Shown here: positions 1 through 8,995 of the stretch, piece after piece
Position numbering within the stretch: position 1 is the first letter of the stretch
Layout of the letters: the number at the start of each line of letters is the position of its first letter
Assembly: GCA_902465435.1 (NCBI GenBank)
Contig: CABQNH010000001.1
Span: 49,898 to 113,897 of the forward strand
Source of the DNA: an uncultured Eubacteriales bacterium
Lineage (GTDB): Bacteria; Bacillota; Clostridia; Oscillospirales; Oscillospiraceae
DNA: 64,000 nt
Reading direction: 5' to 3'
Made by a program: the position numbers and the translations under genes
Notes under the pieces: generated by a model
The model's input: the letters and a program-made list of their open reading frames with translations, nothing else
Told to the model about the DNA's origin: nothing
Database searches by the model: none

Positions 1-368
1 CCGGGATGCCGACGGTGTCGCCCAGCTCCTTTGCAAGCACCACGCCAAGATTGGAAGCGTGCTCGCCATAGGGCGGCTGCTCCACGTCCCGCAGCACCCG
101 CTCGGTAATCGCATAGGTTCCGGAGGGAATGTGGCGCAGCAGACCGCCTCTGCCGCAGACTGCCGCAAAATCTGCCATGGAATAGCCCGCCTCGGACAGC
201 GCCTGCAGAATCAGCGTTTCCCGAAACGTTTTCTGCTCCACAACGCGCCCAAAAGCGGAAAGCTCCTTTGCGTCGTGCTCGATCGTGCGGCGAAAGCGTT
301 CGCCGCCTTCGTCATATACCGCGATTTTTGTTGAAGTCGCGCCGGGGTTGAGAATCAGGACTTTCATA
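1..368 (-). CDS. buk: Butyrate kinase, N-terminal fragment
   Basis: Only the first 122 codons are present; the rest lies beyond base 1. The family (ASKHA fold, acetate/butyrate kinases) interconverts butyryl phosphate + ADP and butyrate + ATP in the cytoplasm, the last step of one butyrate-forming route. Visible support: the phosphate-1 loop NPGATSTKIA at residues 8-17 and the GRGG turn at 72-75, both typical of butyrate kinase. ATG at 366-368 follows a GGAGAT ribosome site at normal spacing. It has its own promoter (420-448), so no ptb gene is co-transcribed upstream; phosphotransbutyrylase must be downstream of the cut or elsewhere. Confidence 0.93.
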
Positions 369-419
369 CATATCTCCTAAATCAATGACCGAATTTGCGA
401 CATTTTTTTGTCACTTTAA

Positions 420-448
420 TTATACTTCCATCCTATGCCTGCGTCAAT
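420..448 (-). promoter_or_regulatory. Sigma-A type promoter of buk
   Basis: Read on the minus strand: TTGACG (443-448), 17-base spacer, TATAAT (420-425). The start of buk is about 52 bases downstream of the -10 box. Between promoter and gene is a near-palindrome, GCGACA-T6-TGTCAC (398-415), which could be an operator; no regulator is identified. Confidence 0.8.
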
Positions 449-854
449 AGGCGAAAGAACCGAAAAAGCAGGGTGAATTTTGTTCCCTTACACAGTCTCA
501 CGCGCAAATCCCCGACAAAAGCCCCTGGACGCAGTGCGGCGATGCAAGAGAGATTGCCGCCCTTCGCGCCGCCGCACGGCGCTCCATACAAAACGGATAT
601 TGCCTTTCCAATCCTTCGTATTAAAACGCCCCGCCCGGTAAGCGACCTTCCTCAAAGGCGCGCCTGCCGGACGGGGTGTAACAAGGGAACTTTCAAAGCA
701 AGCCGCCGCAGCGAACAGCAAAGCCCTTCCACCGGCTCGTCCGTGCGGACTGTGAGAAATTTCTCCCGGTGAATGCGCTTGCCAAATTCTGCGGTATTGC
801 CTCAGAGTTCCCCTTATTCAACACAAATTGATTCAAATTGTCGGCCAAAAGGCC
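449..854. other. Intergenic stretch without recognisable gene
   Basis: About 400 bases between the buk promoter and the end of the pseudouridine synthase gene. Open frames exist on both strands but none has a good ribosome site or protein-like composition. I see no RNA gene or clear terminator. Confidence 0.5.
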
Positions 855-1757
855 TTAGCCTCTGGCTCGCAGCTTGCGCAGTACCTCCTGAAAATCCTCG
901 GGAAGCGCGCAGCAGAGCCGCATCTGCTCTCCGGTTCGCGGATGCACAAAGCGCAGCTCCCTTGCATGCAGACATTGCGTATCCATGCCCAGCTCCTTTT
1001 TCGGGTGGCCGTAGACCGTGTCGCCCAAAATCGGATGATTCTGATAGGCCATATGCACACGAATCTGGTGGGTACGCCCGGTCTCCAACCGGCAGCGGAT
1101 ATGCGTATAGTCCGGGTAGCGCGCAAGCACCTGAAAGTGCGTAATTGCCTCGCGTCCGCCCGGCACGACCGCCATTTTCTTCCGATCCACCGGATGCCGC
1201 CCGATCGGCGCGCAGATCGTCCCGCTGTCCTCGCGCACATTGCCGCAGACGATCGCCTCATAGGTGCGCGCCAGCGTGTGATCCTGCAGCTGCTCCGCCA
1301 GATGACGATGCGCGAAGTCGTTTTTCGCCACGATCAAAAGACCGGAGGTGTCCATATCGATCCGGTGAACGATGCCGGGGCGCTTCTCGCCGTTGATTCC
1401 GGAGAGCGATCCCCCGCAGTACGCGAGCAGCGCGTTGACCAGCGTTCCGTCGCTGTGGCCGGGTGCCGGGTGAACCACCATGCCCTTCGGCTTATTGATG
1501 ACCAAAAGATCCTCGTCCTCATAAACGACATCCAGCGGGATATTCTCGGGACGGAGCTCCACCTCCTGCGCCTGCGGGATCGTCACGTCGAGACAGTCGC
1601 CCTCCGCAACGGCATCCTTTTTCCGAAGCGGCACGCTGGAACGCGTAACAAGTCCGGCGTCCAGCAGCCGCTGCGCCGCAGCCCGCGAGGTTTCCGGCAG
1701 CGCTTCCGCGAGAAAAACATCGGCGCGTGCATAGGCGCGCGCAGCCTTCACGATCAT
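855..1757 (-). CDS. RluA/RluD-family 23S rRNA pseudouridine synthase
   Basis: A 300-residue cytoplasmic enzyme converting specific uridines in large-subunit rRNA to pseudouridine. Residues about 1-70 look like the S4 RNA-binding domain; the catalytic domain carries the family signature HRIDMDTSG at 131-139, with the nucleophilic aspartate at 134. The length is usual for RluD-type enzymes. The start overlaps the lspA stop by four bases (ATGA), so the two genes are translationally coupled; lspA followed by an RluD homologue is a common Firmicutes order. The exact target uridines cannot be told from sequence. Confidence 0.93.
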   Translation of the reverse strand: MIVKAARAYARADVFLAEALPETSRAAAQRLLDAGLVTRSSVPLRKKDAVAEGDCLDVTIPQAQEVELRPENIPLDVVYEDEDLLVINKPKGMVVHPAPGHSDGTLVNALLAYCGGSLSGINGEKRPGIVHRIDMDTSGLLIVAKNDFAHRHLAEQLQDHTLARTYEAIVCGNVREDSGTICAPIGRHPVDRKKMAVVPGGREAITHFQVLARYPDYTHIRCRLETGRTHQIRVHMAYQNHPILGDTVYGHPKKELGMDTQCLHARELRFVHPRTGEQMRLCCALPEDFQEVLRKLRARG

Positions 1758-2242
1758 GCTTTCCGCCCTCCTGCATCCGGCCTTTCCGTCTTATGGAGGC
1801 CGAGCCAAAGCTCATACAGGCACAAGAGGAACACGCCGCAGGTGATAAAGCAGTCTGCAACATTGAAAACGGCAAAGTGCATAAATTCCAATTCGATCAT
1901 ATCCACAACGGAGCCATACACCACACGGTCGATCAGGTTGCCGATCGCGCCGCCGAGAATCGCCGCAAGGCAAAACAGCTCTGTCTTTTTCGTGAACACC
2001 TTTTTCCAAATCAGGACGGCAGCAAGCACGATGGCGGCAAGCGCGATCACGATGAAGAGCCAGCGTTGACCGGAGAGCATGGAAAACGCCGCGCCGTCAT
2101 TACGGACATAGGTCAGATGCACGACCCGATCCAAAAGGCGAACGCAGCCTCCCTCCGCAATCTTCCGAACCGTTAGAATTTTTGTGAGCTGATCGAGCGC
2201 GACAACGCCGAGCGCAAACAGCCCAAGGCCAAGATAAAACAT
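1754..2242 (-). CDS. lspA: Lipoprotein signal peptidase II
   Basis: Membrane aspartic protease that cleaves the signal peptide from prolipoproteins just before the lipidated cysteine. It is 162 residues, the usual size, with four hydrophobic segments. The catalytic pair is visible: Asp114 in SVVDM and Asp130 in FNVAD, plus the conserved RNDGAAF (47-53) and GNLIDR motifs. I chose ATG 2240-2242 because it follows a GGGGAGG ribosome site and starts the first membrane helix; an upstream in-frame extension lacks support. Its likely clients in this window include the lipoproteins at 2436, 21855, 30851, 49485 and 51005. Confidence 0.96.
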   Translation of the reverse strand: MFYLGLGLFALGVVALDQLTKILTVRKIAEGGCVRLLDRVVHLTYVRNDGAAFSMLSGQRWLFIVIALAAIVLAAVLIWKKVFTKKTELFCLAAILGGAIGNLIDRVVYGSVVDMIELEFMHFAVFNVADCFITCGVFLLCLYELWLGLHKTERPDAGGRKA

Positions 2243-2293
2243 ACATTGCCTCCCCGAGGAACCTCGGATTTCATAACATAAATAACATAAAAT

Positions 2294-2320
2294 GAGACGC
2301 CGCAGGCTTTGCGGCGTCTC
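2294..2320 (-). terminator. Hairpin downstream of the 2436-3323 lipoprotein gene
   Basis: Ten-base perfect stem GAGACGCCGC / GCGGCGTCTC with a 7-base loop, flanked by AT-rich sequence. It lies between the lipoprotein gene and lspA and probably ends the lipoprotein transcript. It directly abuts an AGACTG motif, the same junction seen in the interspersed repeat family. Confidence 0.65.
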
Positions 2321-2400
2321 AGACTGTCCATTCACCCCGAAACCGCTAAGGCTTACGTCCTATCGTACCTTCGTACACAGGCGCGCGTCTTGCCTTCCGG
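2294..2400 (+). repeat. Possible short relative of the hairpin-box repeat family
   Basis: Hairpin (2294-2320) followed at once by AGACTGTC, then, without an AT-rich core, a stretch containing CCTATCGTACCTTCGTAC that resembles CCTACCGTACCTTTGTAC in the 24.9-kb copy. Similarity is limited to these pieces, so this may be a deleted copy or coincidence. Confidence 0.4.
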
Positions 2401-2435
2401 GCTTTTTTTGCCTGTCCGCAGACTTTCTCCCGCCT

Positions 2436-3323
2436 TTATGCCGCAAGGTCTGCGTCCGGATAGGACGCAAGATCGTCCGGGAGCGTAACGGTGGTTCCGT
2501 TTACATCCGCCAGTGCATAGTGGAGCGTAAACGCCACGGCAATCTGCATTCCCTCAACGTCCGCGCTGGCCTTTACATCCATCTGCAGGCTGCTCAGCGA
2601 CCCGTCCTTTGCAAAGGTCATGACAAGCGTCGGCTGCTCCAATGTAATTGCATACTGCGTGAGCGCATTCAGGATCGTGTCCTCATCCAGCTCCTCCGGC
2701 AGCGCAACGTCACCGCTGGAAATTGCCTGCTTCAGCTTCTCCAGCAGCTTATCGCCGGACAGCTGCAGCGTCAGCTCCTGCTTGCTGCCCTTGAGTACCT
2801 CGACCTTGCTGTCCTCGGCGATCTCATTGACCAGCGTCTCGGCAAATTTCCGCTGCTCCTCCTCATTGGTCGAGCTGCTCTGGCGGAACATATCCTGAAG
2901 CTGCGTCAAATCGTCCTCCGAAAGTGCTACCTTTTCCTTTTTGCCGCCCAGATCCACATAAATCACGCCGTCCTGGACATAGGCCGCAAGCGTCATGTTC
3001 TTATCCAGACCCGTCGCCATGGTAAGCAGTGCGGGAAGCTCCACATCGAGCGACGCCGCGGCGACGGGGCTGCCGGACTGAAGCGACGCGGCTTGGATCG
3101 TGCCGTCCAGCTTAAAATCCATCGACGTATTCTGGTTGCCCTGCGTAAGATCCACATTCAGCTCAAGTCCGAGCGTCATCTTGCCGCTGTCGACCGCAAC
3201 GGCCTCCGCACCCGCGCCGCAGAGCAGATCAACCGGATCCTTTGCCTTCTCTTTTCCGCAGCCGCTCAAAAGCAGCGTCATCAGCAGCGCCGCGCACAGC
3301 AGCATACACAGTGTTTTTTTCAT
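2436..3323 (-). CDS. Predicted lipoprotein of unknown function (LppX/DUF6612-like)
   Basis: A 295-residue exported protein. The N-terminus is a lipoprotein signal peptide with lipobox LLLSGC (Cys22), predicting lipid anchoring to the outer face of the membrane. The rest has alternating beta-strand-like stretches (for example TLGLELNVDL, MDFKLDGTIQ, LVMTFAKDGS) as in LolA/LppX-type or DUF6612 proteins; this assignment is by pattern only. Its own hairpin terminator follows. No partner gene is evident: the divergent neighbour is groES. Confidence 0.75.
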   Translation of the reverse strand: MKKTLCMLLCAALLMTLLLSGCGKEKAKDPVDLLCGAGAEAVAVDSGKMTLGLELNVDLTQGNQNTSMDFKLDGTIQAASLQSGSPVAAASLDVELPALLTMATGLDKNMTLAAYVQDGVIYVDLGGKKEKVALSEDDLTQLQDMFRQSSSTNEEEQRKFAETLVNEIAEDSKVEVLKGSKQELTLQLSGDKLLEKLKQAISSGDVALPEELDEDTILNALTQYAITLEQPTLVMTFAKDGSLSSLQMDVKASADVEGMQIAVAFTLHYALADVNGTTVTLPDDLASYPDADLAA

Positions 3324-3435
3324 CCTTCATTACTCCTTTCGCCGTTTTGGCAATTCCAATTTACCATATCTGTACACATTTTGCAAGTGCTTTGCCCCGA
3401 AACGAAAAATGTCGGTTTTTTACCGAAATTTTTTC

Positions 3436-3463
3436 TTGACATTCTTAAAAATGTTGCTATGAT
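3436..3463 (+). promoter_or_regulatory. Promoter of groES-groEL
   Basis: TTGACA (3436-3441), 16-base spacer, TATGAT (3458-3463). The CIRCE operator begins eight bases downstream and so covers the expected transcription start, as in other HrcA-controlled operons. Confidence 0.85.
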
Positions 3464-3470
3464 ATAGGTG

Positions 3471-3497
3471 TTGGCACTCAAAGGTATCGAGTGCTAA
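3471..3497 (+). promoter_or_regulatory. CIRCE operator (HrcA site)
   Basis: Inverted repeat TTGGCACTC-N9-GAGTGCTAA, matching the CIRCE consensus TTAGCACTC-N9-GAGTGCTAA at all but one position. HrcA repressor binding here shuts off groESL at normal temperature; heat or misfolding titrates GroEL away from HrcA. hrcA itself is not in this window. Confidence 0.96.
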
Positions 3498-3550
3498 ATC
3501 TCACCTGAAAGATGGCGTGTGCCATCGGGAAATATAAGGAGGTAACACAT

Positions 3551-3835
3551 ATGAAACTCACTCCGCTTGCAGACCGCGTTCTGCTCAAATCCGTTGAAGT
3601 TGCGGAAACCACCGCTTCCGGCATTATTCTTTCCACCGCAAACAAGGAAAAGCCCGTTGTTTCCGAAGTGATTGAGGTTGGCCCCGGCGGCCTCGTGGAC
3701 GGCAAGGAAGTAACGATGGTCGTGAAGAAGGGCGACCATGTTATTACCGCAAAATACTCCGGCACGGAAGTAAAGCTGGACGGCGAGGAATATGCAATCG
3801 TCCGCCAGTCCGACATCTTAGCAATCGTAGAATAA
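3551..3835 (+). CDS. groES: Co-chaperonin GroES (Hsp10)
   Basis: 94 residues, the family length. It forms the heptameric lid of the GroEL cage in the cytoplasm. Visible motifs: N-terminal LTPLADRVLLK, the mobile loop ETTASGIILSTANKEKP (residues about 17-34) and the GDHVITAKYSGTEVKLDGEEY segment near the end in family order. ATG 3551 follows AAGGAGG at good spacing; the longer in-frame start at 3512 would lie upstream of that ribosome site and is rejected. It is the first gene of the CIRCE-controlled operon, 21 bases before groEL. Confidence 0.98.
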   Translation: MKLTPLADRVLLKSVEVAETTASGIILSTANKEKPVVSEVIEVGPGGLVDGKEVTMVVKKGDHVITAKYSGTEVKLDGEEYAIVRQSDILAIVE

Positions 3836-3856
3836 TTCCAAGGAGGCTGAATGATC

Positions 3857-5503
3857 ATGGCAAAGCAGATTATTTTTGGCGAGGAAGCTCGCAGAAATTT
3901 GCAGAACGGTATTGACCGTCTGGCAGATACCGTAAAGGTTACGCTCGGTCCGAAGGGCCGCAATGTGGTTCTCGGCAAGAAATACGGCGCGCCGCTGATT
4001 ACCAACGACGGCGTGACCATCGCAAAGGACATTGAATTAGAGGACGCTTTTGAGAACATGGGCGCACAGCTCGTGCGCGAGGTCGCCACAAAGACCAACG
4101 ACGTTGCCGGCGACGGCACGACGACCGCTACCCTGCTGGCGCAGGCGATTGTCCGCGAGGGCATGAAGAACGTGACGGCCGGTGCAAACCCGATGGTTAT
4201 GCGCAAGGGTATGCAGAAGGCGACCGAGGTTGCCGTAAAGGCGATCCAGTCTCATTCCGAGTCCATCAAGGGCAGCGACGACATTGCACGTGTCGGCGCG
4301 GTTTCCTCCGGCGACGAGGAGGTCGGCAAGCTGATTGCCGAGGCCATGGAGAAGGTCACCTCCTCCGGCGTCATCACCATTGAAGAGTCCAAGACCGCAG
4401 AAACCGGTCTGGAGGTCGTAGAAGGCATGCAGTTCGACCGCGGCTATATCTCCCCCTATATGGTCACCGATACCGACAAGATGGAAGCCATCATCGACGA
4501 TCCGTATATTCTCATCACCGATAAGAAAATTTCCGCCATTCAGGAGATCCTGCCGGTTCTCGAGAAAATCGTGCAGGCCGGTAAGAAGATGGTCATCATT
4601 GCCGAGGACGTCGAGGGCGACGCACTGGCGACCCTGCTTGTCAACCGTCTGCGCGGCACCTTCACCTGCGTCTGCGTCAAGGCGCCCGGCTTCGGCGACC
4701 GCAGAAAGGAAATGCTCCGTGACATCGCCATTCTGACCGGCGGCACCTATGTTGCCTCCGATCTCAACATGGATCTGAAGGAAGTCGACGTTGCCGATCT
4801 CGGCCGCGCCCGTCAGATCAAGGTTTCCAAGGACACCACCACGATCGTGGACGGCTCCGGCGACGCAAAGGCCATTGCCGACCGCATCCATGAGATCAAG
4901 GCGTCCATCGCCGTCACGACCTCCGACTATGATCGCGAGAAGCTGCAGGAGCGTCTTGCAAAGCTGTCCGGCGGCGTTGCGGTCATCCGCGTCGGCGCAC
5001 AGACCGAGGTTGCCATGAAGGAGCAGAAGCTCCGCATCGAGGACGCGCTCAACGCGACCCGCGCAGCGGTAGAAGAGGGCATCGTCGCCGGCGGCGGCAC
5101 GGCCTATGTCAATGCAATTGACGATGTGGAAGCACTGGTTGAAACGCTCTCCGGCGACGAAAAGACCGGCGCAATGGTCATCGCCAAGGCACTGCAGGCG
5201 CCGATCCGCCAGATCGCCGAGAATGCAGGCGTCGACGGCTCCGTGATTTTTGAGAAGATTCGTTCCTCCGGCAAGATCGGCTATGGCTACGACGCTTACC
5301 ATGAAACGTTCTGCGACATGATTCCGGCAGGCATCGTCGATCCGACCAAGGTCACGAGAACCGCTCTGGAGAACGCCGTTTCGATCTGCTCCTGCGTCCT
5401 GACGACGGAATCGCTCGTCTGCGACAAGCCGGATCCCGCTGCGGACGCTGCCATGGCAGCAGCTGCCGGCGGCGCAGCCGGCGGCATGGGCGGCATGTAT
5501 TGA
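3857..5503 (+). CDS. groEL: Chaperonin GroEL (Hsp60)
   Basis: 548 residues, the usual length. Forms the double-ring ATP-driven folding chamber with GroES. Seen: MAKQIIFGEEARR start, VTLGPKGRNV, the nucleotide-binding GDGTTTATLL, and the flexible GGM-rich tail ending GGAAGGMGGMY. Two starts are possible, ATG 3851 and ATG 3857; I chose 3857 because MAKQ is the family N-terminus and it sits ten bases after AAGGAGG. Transcription is shared with groES and ends at the strong hairpin at 5524. Confidence 0.98.
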   Translation: MAKQIIFGEEARRNLQNGIDRLADTVKVTLGPKGRNVVLGKKYGAPLITNDGVTIAKDIELEDAFENMGAQLVREVATKTNDVAGDGTTTATLLAQAIVREGMKNVTAGANPMVMRKGMQKATEVAVKAIQSHSESIKGSDDIARVGAVSSGDEEVGKLIAEAMEKVTSSGVITIEESKTAETGLEVVEGMQFDRGYISPYMVTDTDKMEAIIDDPYILITDKKISAIQEILPVLEKIVQAGKKMVIIAEDVEGDALATLLVNRLRGTFTCVCVKAPGFGDRRKEMLRDIAILTGGTYVASDLNMDLKEVDVADLGRARQIKVSKDTTTIVDGSGDAKAIADRIHEIKASIAVTTSDYDREKLQERLAKLSGGVAVIRVGAQTEVAMKEQKLRIEDALNATRAAVEEGIVAGGGTAYVNAIDDVEALVETLSGDEKTGAMVIAKALQAPIRQIAENAGVDGSVIFEKIRSSGKIGYGYDAYHETFCDMIPAGIVDPTKVTRTALENAVSICSCVLTTESLVCDKPDPAADAAMAAAAGGAAGGMGGMY

Positions 5504-5523
5504 TAAATCAATCAGTAAATTGT

Positions 5524-5563
5524 TTTCCTGCCGCACGCCGATGGCGTGCGGCAGGAAATTTTT
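5524..5563 (+). terminator. Terminator of groESL
   Basis: Perfect 16-base stem (5524-5539 with 5543-5558), loop GAT, followed by ATTTTTC: a textbook intrinsic terminator. Confidence 0.93.
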
Positions 5564-5695
5564 CTATACGAATTCTCCATAAAACAAAACGGATCATCCG
5601 TTATATTCCGCTGCAAGGACGCTGTCATTTTTTTCTTATCCTCCCAAGCACAGCGGCAGCGCTGCAAGAAACCGTATAATACCGCTGGAACAGAC

Positions 5696-5736
5696 GCGGC
5701 GATCTGCGCAAAACACGCAGATCGCCGCCGTTTTTA
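5696..5736 (+). terminator. Second hairpin with T-run between groEL and the desulfidase gene
   Basis: 13-base stem GCGGCGATCTGCG / CGCAGATCGCCGC (5696-5708, 5716-5728) followed by CGTTTTTAT on the plus strand. It may be a back-up terminator for groESL and a block against convergent transcription of the minus-strand gene ending at 5754. Confidence 0.75.
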
Positions 5737-5753
5737 TGACCTCGGCTATTTTC

Positions 5754-7037
5754 TTAATCCACACAGCATCCCGTCATGATCTCCAGAATCGTCCGGTCGG
5801 TCTGGCGCATTCCCTGCTGCGCAAGCACGCCGACGTTGCGGATGGTATTATCCACGCCCTTTGTCACAATACCGTCGCCGTCAAGGAATTCATGGTGATT
5901 CCGGTACATATGGTAGCCGAGGATTCCCGCCTCCACGCTTGCCGCGATTTTCGCCGCGCAGGACGGCTTTGCACCGTCGCAGATCGTCCCGCTCAGAATG
6001 GCGACCGCATTGACAATAGTATGCGCCACGGCGTCAAAGCTGCCATCCAGAAGATATGCGATCCCCGCACCCGCGCCGACCCCCGCGCTGATGGCACCGC
6101 AATAGGCGGACAGGCGGCCGATGCCCTTCTTCTGATCGATCGTGACAAGATTGGAGACCAAAAGCGCACGGTAGAGCCGTTCTCTGCTCGCGCCGATATG
6201 CTTTGCATAGCGCACGACGGGCAGGCAGGCCGTAATGCCCTGATTGCCCGAGCCGGAAAGAATGACCACCGGCTTCTCGCAGCCGCTCATGCGCGCGTCG
6301 CTTCCGGCCGCGGCCCATGCCTTTGCCTCGGTTGTAATATCGTTGGGATAATCCTTCCGCAGCACCGCACCGATGCCCGCGCCCCAAACGCCGCGCAGCC
6401 CCTCCTCGGCAATGGCGCTGTTGCAGGCGATCTGCCGTTCCAGAAGCGGCGCAAGCTCGTCCAACGGCGTGCTGTCCGCAAACGCCAGAATATCCGCGAC
6501 GTTCAACACGCTTTTATCGGTCAGATTATCCTCCGGCGAATCCGTCAGCGGCTTCTGCAGCAGCACCTCGTCGCCATGCGACAGGTAGACCACGTTGCTG
6601 TGGTTGTTCGCAATATGTACCTGCGCGCGATCCGCGCCGTCCGTGCCGGTGAGCAGGATCTCGAGAAGCCGCGGCGAATTTGCGCAGACGATTTCCATCG
6701 GCGTTTCGGCGGCATATTGCCGAATTTCTTCATGCAGTGTCTCCGGGACATCGGAAATGACCTGAAGCTGCGCATCCGCCCGACCCGCGACGATCCCGGC
6801 TGCAATTGCGGTACAGATTCCCTTCTGTCCGCCGGTATTCGGAACGACCACACTCTTAACATTTTTGATAATATTCCCGGACACCTCCGCGCGAATGGCC
6901 GTCGGCCGACGTCCAAGCGCCTTGCGCAGAAGCGCTGCAGCGTAGGCAATCGCGATCGGCTCCGTGCAGCCGGTCGCCATGACCAGCTCTTCCCGCAAAA
7001 TGGAGCAGTATGCCCGGTTGATTTCCGGCGTAAGCAT
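5754..7037 (-). CDS. cyuA: L-cysteine desulfidase-like protein (CyuA / UPF0597 family)
   Basis: 427 residues. Members of this family break L-cysteine into pyruvate, ammonia and sulfide using an oxygen-sensitive [4Fe-4S] cluster (established for the archaeal enzyme and E. coli CyuA/YhaM). Key residues visible: MATGCTEPIA with Cys24, and the later SGTICDGAKPSC block whose cysteines match cluster-ligand regions; the glycine-rich GSGNQG motif is also present. ATG 7035-7037 is chosen over the long upstream extension because it follows AGGAGGTCATCTT. It appears monocistronic; substrate could also be another serine/cysteine-like amino acid. Confidence 0.88.
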   Translation of the reverse strand: MLTPEINRAYCSILREELVMATGCTEPIAIAYAAALLRKALGRRPTAIRAEVSGNIIKNVKSVVVPNTGGQKGICTAIAAGIVAGRADAQLQVISDVPETLHEEIRQYAAETPMEIVCANSPRLLEILLTGTDGADRAQVHIANNHSNVVYLSHGDEVLLQKPLTDSPEDNLTDKSVLNVADILAFADSTPLDELAPLLERQIACNSAIAEEGLRGVWGAGIGAVLRKDYPNDITTEAKAWAAAGSDARMSGCEKPVVILSGSGNQGITACLPVVRYAKHIGASRERLYRALLVSNLVTIDQKKGIGRLSAYCGAISAGVGAGAGIAYLLDGSFDAVAHTIVNAVAILSGTICDGAKPSCAAKIAASVEAGILGYHMYRNHHEFLDGDGIVTKGVDNTIRNVGVLAQQGMRQTDRTILEIMTGCCVD

Positions 7038-7180
7038 AAGATGACCTCCTGATGCAATCGAACCATTGCATCGTTTGATTACATTGTAATATAAAACGGG
7101 GAACGCTTGAGAACCGCGAAATTTCATGCCCAAAGCCGTGCTCCTGCAAGCGCTCCGTAAGCCGCTTTGTTTTTTGTTGT

Positions 7181-8797
7181 TTAGCCCCACAAGGCCGAGA
7201 GCATCGGGATGACCTGCTTTTTGCGCGACATAACGCCGGGCAGGAAGAAGGTATTGTCCTTCGGCTCGACAGAAAACGCCTGCGCAATGATTTCCGGGTC
7301 GCCGATCCAGACAATCTGCGTGCCCTCCAGGAGCACGTCCGTCAGCATCAGCAGCATCAGGCTGTAGCCGCGCACCCGCATGGTGTTTTCCATAACCTCG
7401 AGGAATTCCGGCTTGCGCTTGAGCATCTGCGCCGAATTCACGCAGGTGATCTGGCTGACACCGAGATAATGCCCCGCAATGTGGAAATCCTTGAAATCCT
7501 GGAACAGGAGATCGGACACCGGCTTATCCTCCGAATACGAGGCGGAGAAAATGGCCTTGCCCAGATCCTCCAGCGATTCATTGGCAATGCGCGCCATGCG
7601 CTCGGCCATATCGCGGTCGCGCTGCGTGCAGGTCGGAGATTTGAACATGACGGTGTCCGAAACAATGGCCGCCGCCATCATGCCAGCCAGCTTTTCCGAG
7701 GGCATGAGTCCCTTCTCCTGATACATTCCGGCAATGATGGTCGTCGTACTGCCGACCGGTTCGTTTCGGAAATAGATGGGGTTTCCGGTCTGAATGTCGG
7801 CAAGGCGGTGATGGTCGATGATCTCCAGAATCTCCGCCTGCTCCAAGCCGGGAACCGACTGCGCCATTTCATTATGATCCACCAGCACTACGCGCTTACG
7901 GCGCGGTTTAATCAAATGAAAGCGCGAAAGCGTGCCGACAACATGTTCATTCTCGTCAAGGATGGGGTAGCAGCGGTAACGGCTCTTGGAGACGACCTCC
8001 TTCACATCGTCGATATAATCGGCGAGATGGAAGCACTCCAGATCCTCCGTGCGGCAAATGCGGCCAATGGGAACGGCCTGCGGAATGCGGCGCATGGCGC
8101 GATACGCATCGTAAGGCGTTGTAATGATACAGGTCTCCGTCTCGATCGAGCGCAGCTCCTCATCCAGCTCTGCCTGGCACAGAATCACACAGTTCACATT
8201 CAGCTCTAACGCGCGGCGGATCATATCCGGCTGGTGGCCACAGAGCACAATGGAATCCTTTTTGGAGAACAGCAGGTTCTGTCGGCTCTGCGGAAGCGCA
8301 ATGGTAATTTCGCCGGAAATCGAATCGACCGGGTTGCCGCTTTCGTTCAAAAGCTTTCCTTCCAGCACGCTCAGAAGGTTAAAAACCGGTATCTCGCTGA
8401 TATACGGCGTGGCAACCGACTCCATATCAAATGCCGCCACGTCGCCGGAGGTCAGCATTCCGTAAAGCGTGCCGTCCTCGTTGGCAACCGGAATCGCCGC
8501 AATGCGGGGATCCGTCTGCAGAATAGACCACGCGCGGTTCACCGTGAGCGCGCCGTTGAGCGCGGGCGGCGTATCATAATCCAAGTCGCGTACCTGCGTG
8601 CGCATGGTACGGATATGCAGCGGCGGCTGAAAGCCGAAACGATCGAGCACGATCTGCGTTTCATCGCTGACGTGACCAAGGCGCGCCGCAACATATTCGC
8701 GGTCGCCAAGGGAATTCCGCAGGGCGGCATAGGCCATAGCAGAAACAATGGAATCCGTGTCCGGATTGCGGTGCCCGGTCACATAGATAGCTTCCAT
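7181..8797 (-). CDS. ppaC: Manganese-dependent inorganic pyrophosphatase with CBS/DRTGG insert (family II)
   Basis: 538 residues, much longer than the ~310 of plain PpaC because regulatory CBS-DRTGG-CBS domains (about residues 70-300) are inserted between the halves of the DHH domain. Metal ligands and catalytic motifs: GHRNPDTDS at 8-16, DHNE and EIIDHHR in the second half, and C-terminal DHHA2 SRKKQ. It hydrolyses pyrophosphate in the cytoplasm; adenine nucleotides bound to the CBS pair inhibit or activate family members. Start ATG 8797 lies seven bases after AGGAGG; an in-frame TTG at 8803 is less likely. Confidence 0.94.
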   Translation of the reverse strand: MEAIYVTGHRNPDTDSIVSAMAYAALRNSLGDREYVAARLGHVSDETQIVLDRFGFQPPLHIRTMRTQVRDLDYDTPPALNGALTVNRAWSILQTDPRIAAIPVANEDGTLYGMLTSGDVAAFDMESVATPYISEIPVFNLLSVLEGKLLNESGNPVDSISGEITIALPQSRQNLLFSKKDSIVLCGHQPDMIRRALELNVNCVILCQAELDEELRSIETETCIITTPYDAYRAMRRIPQAVPIGRICRTEDLECFHLADYIDDVKEVVSKSRYRCYPILDENEHVVGTLSRFHLIKPRRKRVVLVDHNEMAQSVPGLEQAEILEIIDHHRLADIQTGNPIYFRNEPVGSTTTIIAGMYQEKGLMPSEKLAGMMAAAIVSDTVMFKSPTCTQRDRDMAERMARIANESLEDLGKAIFSASYSEDKPVSDLLFQDFKDFHIAGHYLGVSQITCVNSAQMLKRKPEFLEVMENTMRVRGYSLMLLMLTDVLLEGTQIVWIGDPEIIAQAFSVEPKDNTFFLPGVMSRKKQVIPMLSALWG

Positions 8798-8995
8798 GGT
8801 CAAACCTCCTTCTGTTCGACTGTGGCAAACAGCCGCAGCTTTTTCATAGCGTCGGCTGACGCTATCCTTATCGTACCCACTTTTTTGGCTTCTGTCAATC
8901 CCGACGCCGGAAATTGTGCTTTCGTTTTGCGATTTCGGCAGAATTCGGGCAAAAGAGAGCCCTTTTTCGTGCAGGGCAGGAAGCAGCCGCCCGCA

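Noticed and set aside
395..772. ORF upstream of the rRNA synthase gene
   Set aside because: No ribosome site, Pro/Arg/Ser-rich composition, overlaps the buk promoter.
4037..5536. 499-residue open frame antisense to groEL
   Set aside because: Codon-bias shadow of a high-GC gene; no ribosome site and no protein-family features.
5564..5695. Small RNA between the two hairpins after groEL
   Set aside because: TATAAT at 5675-5680 has no matching -35 box, and no conserved structure is apparent.
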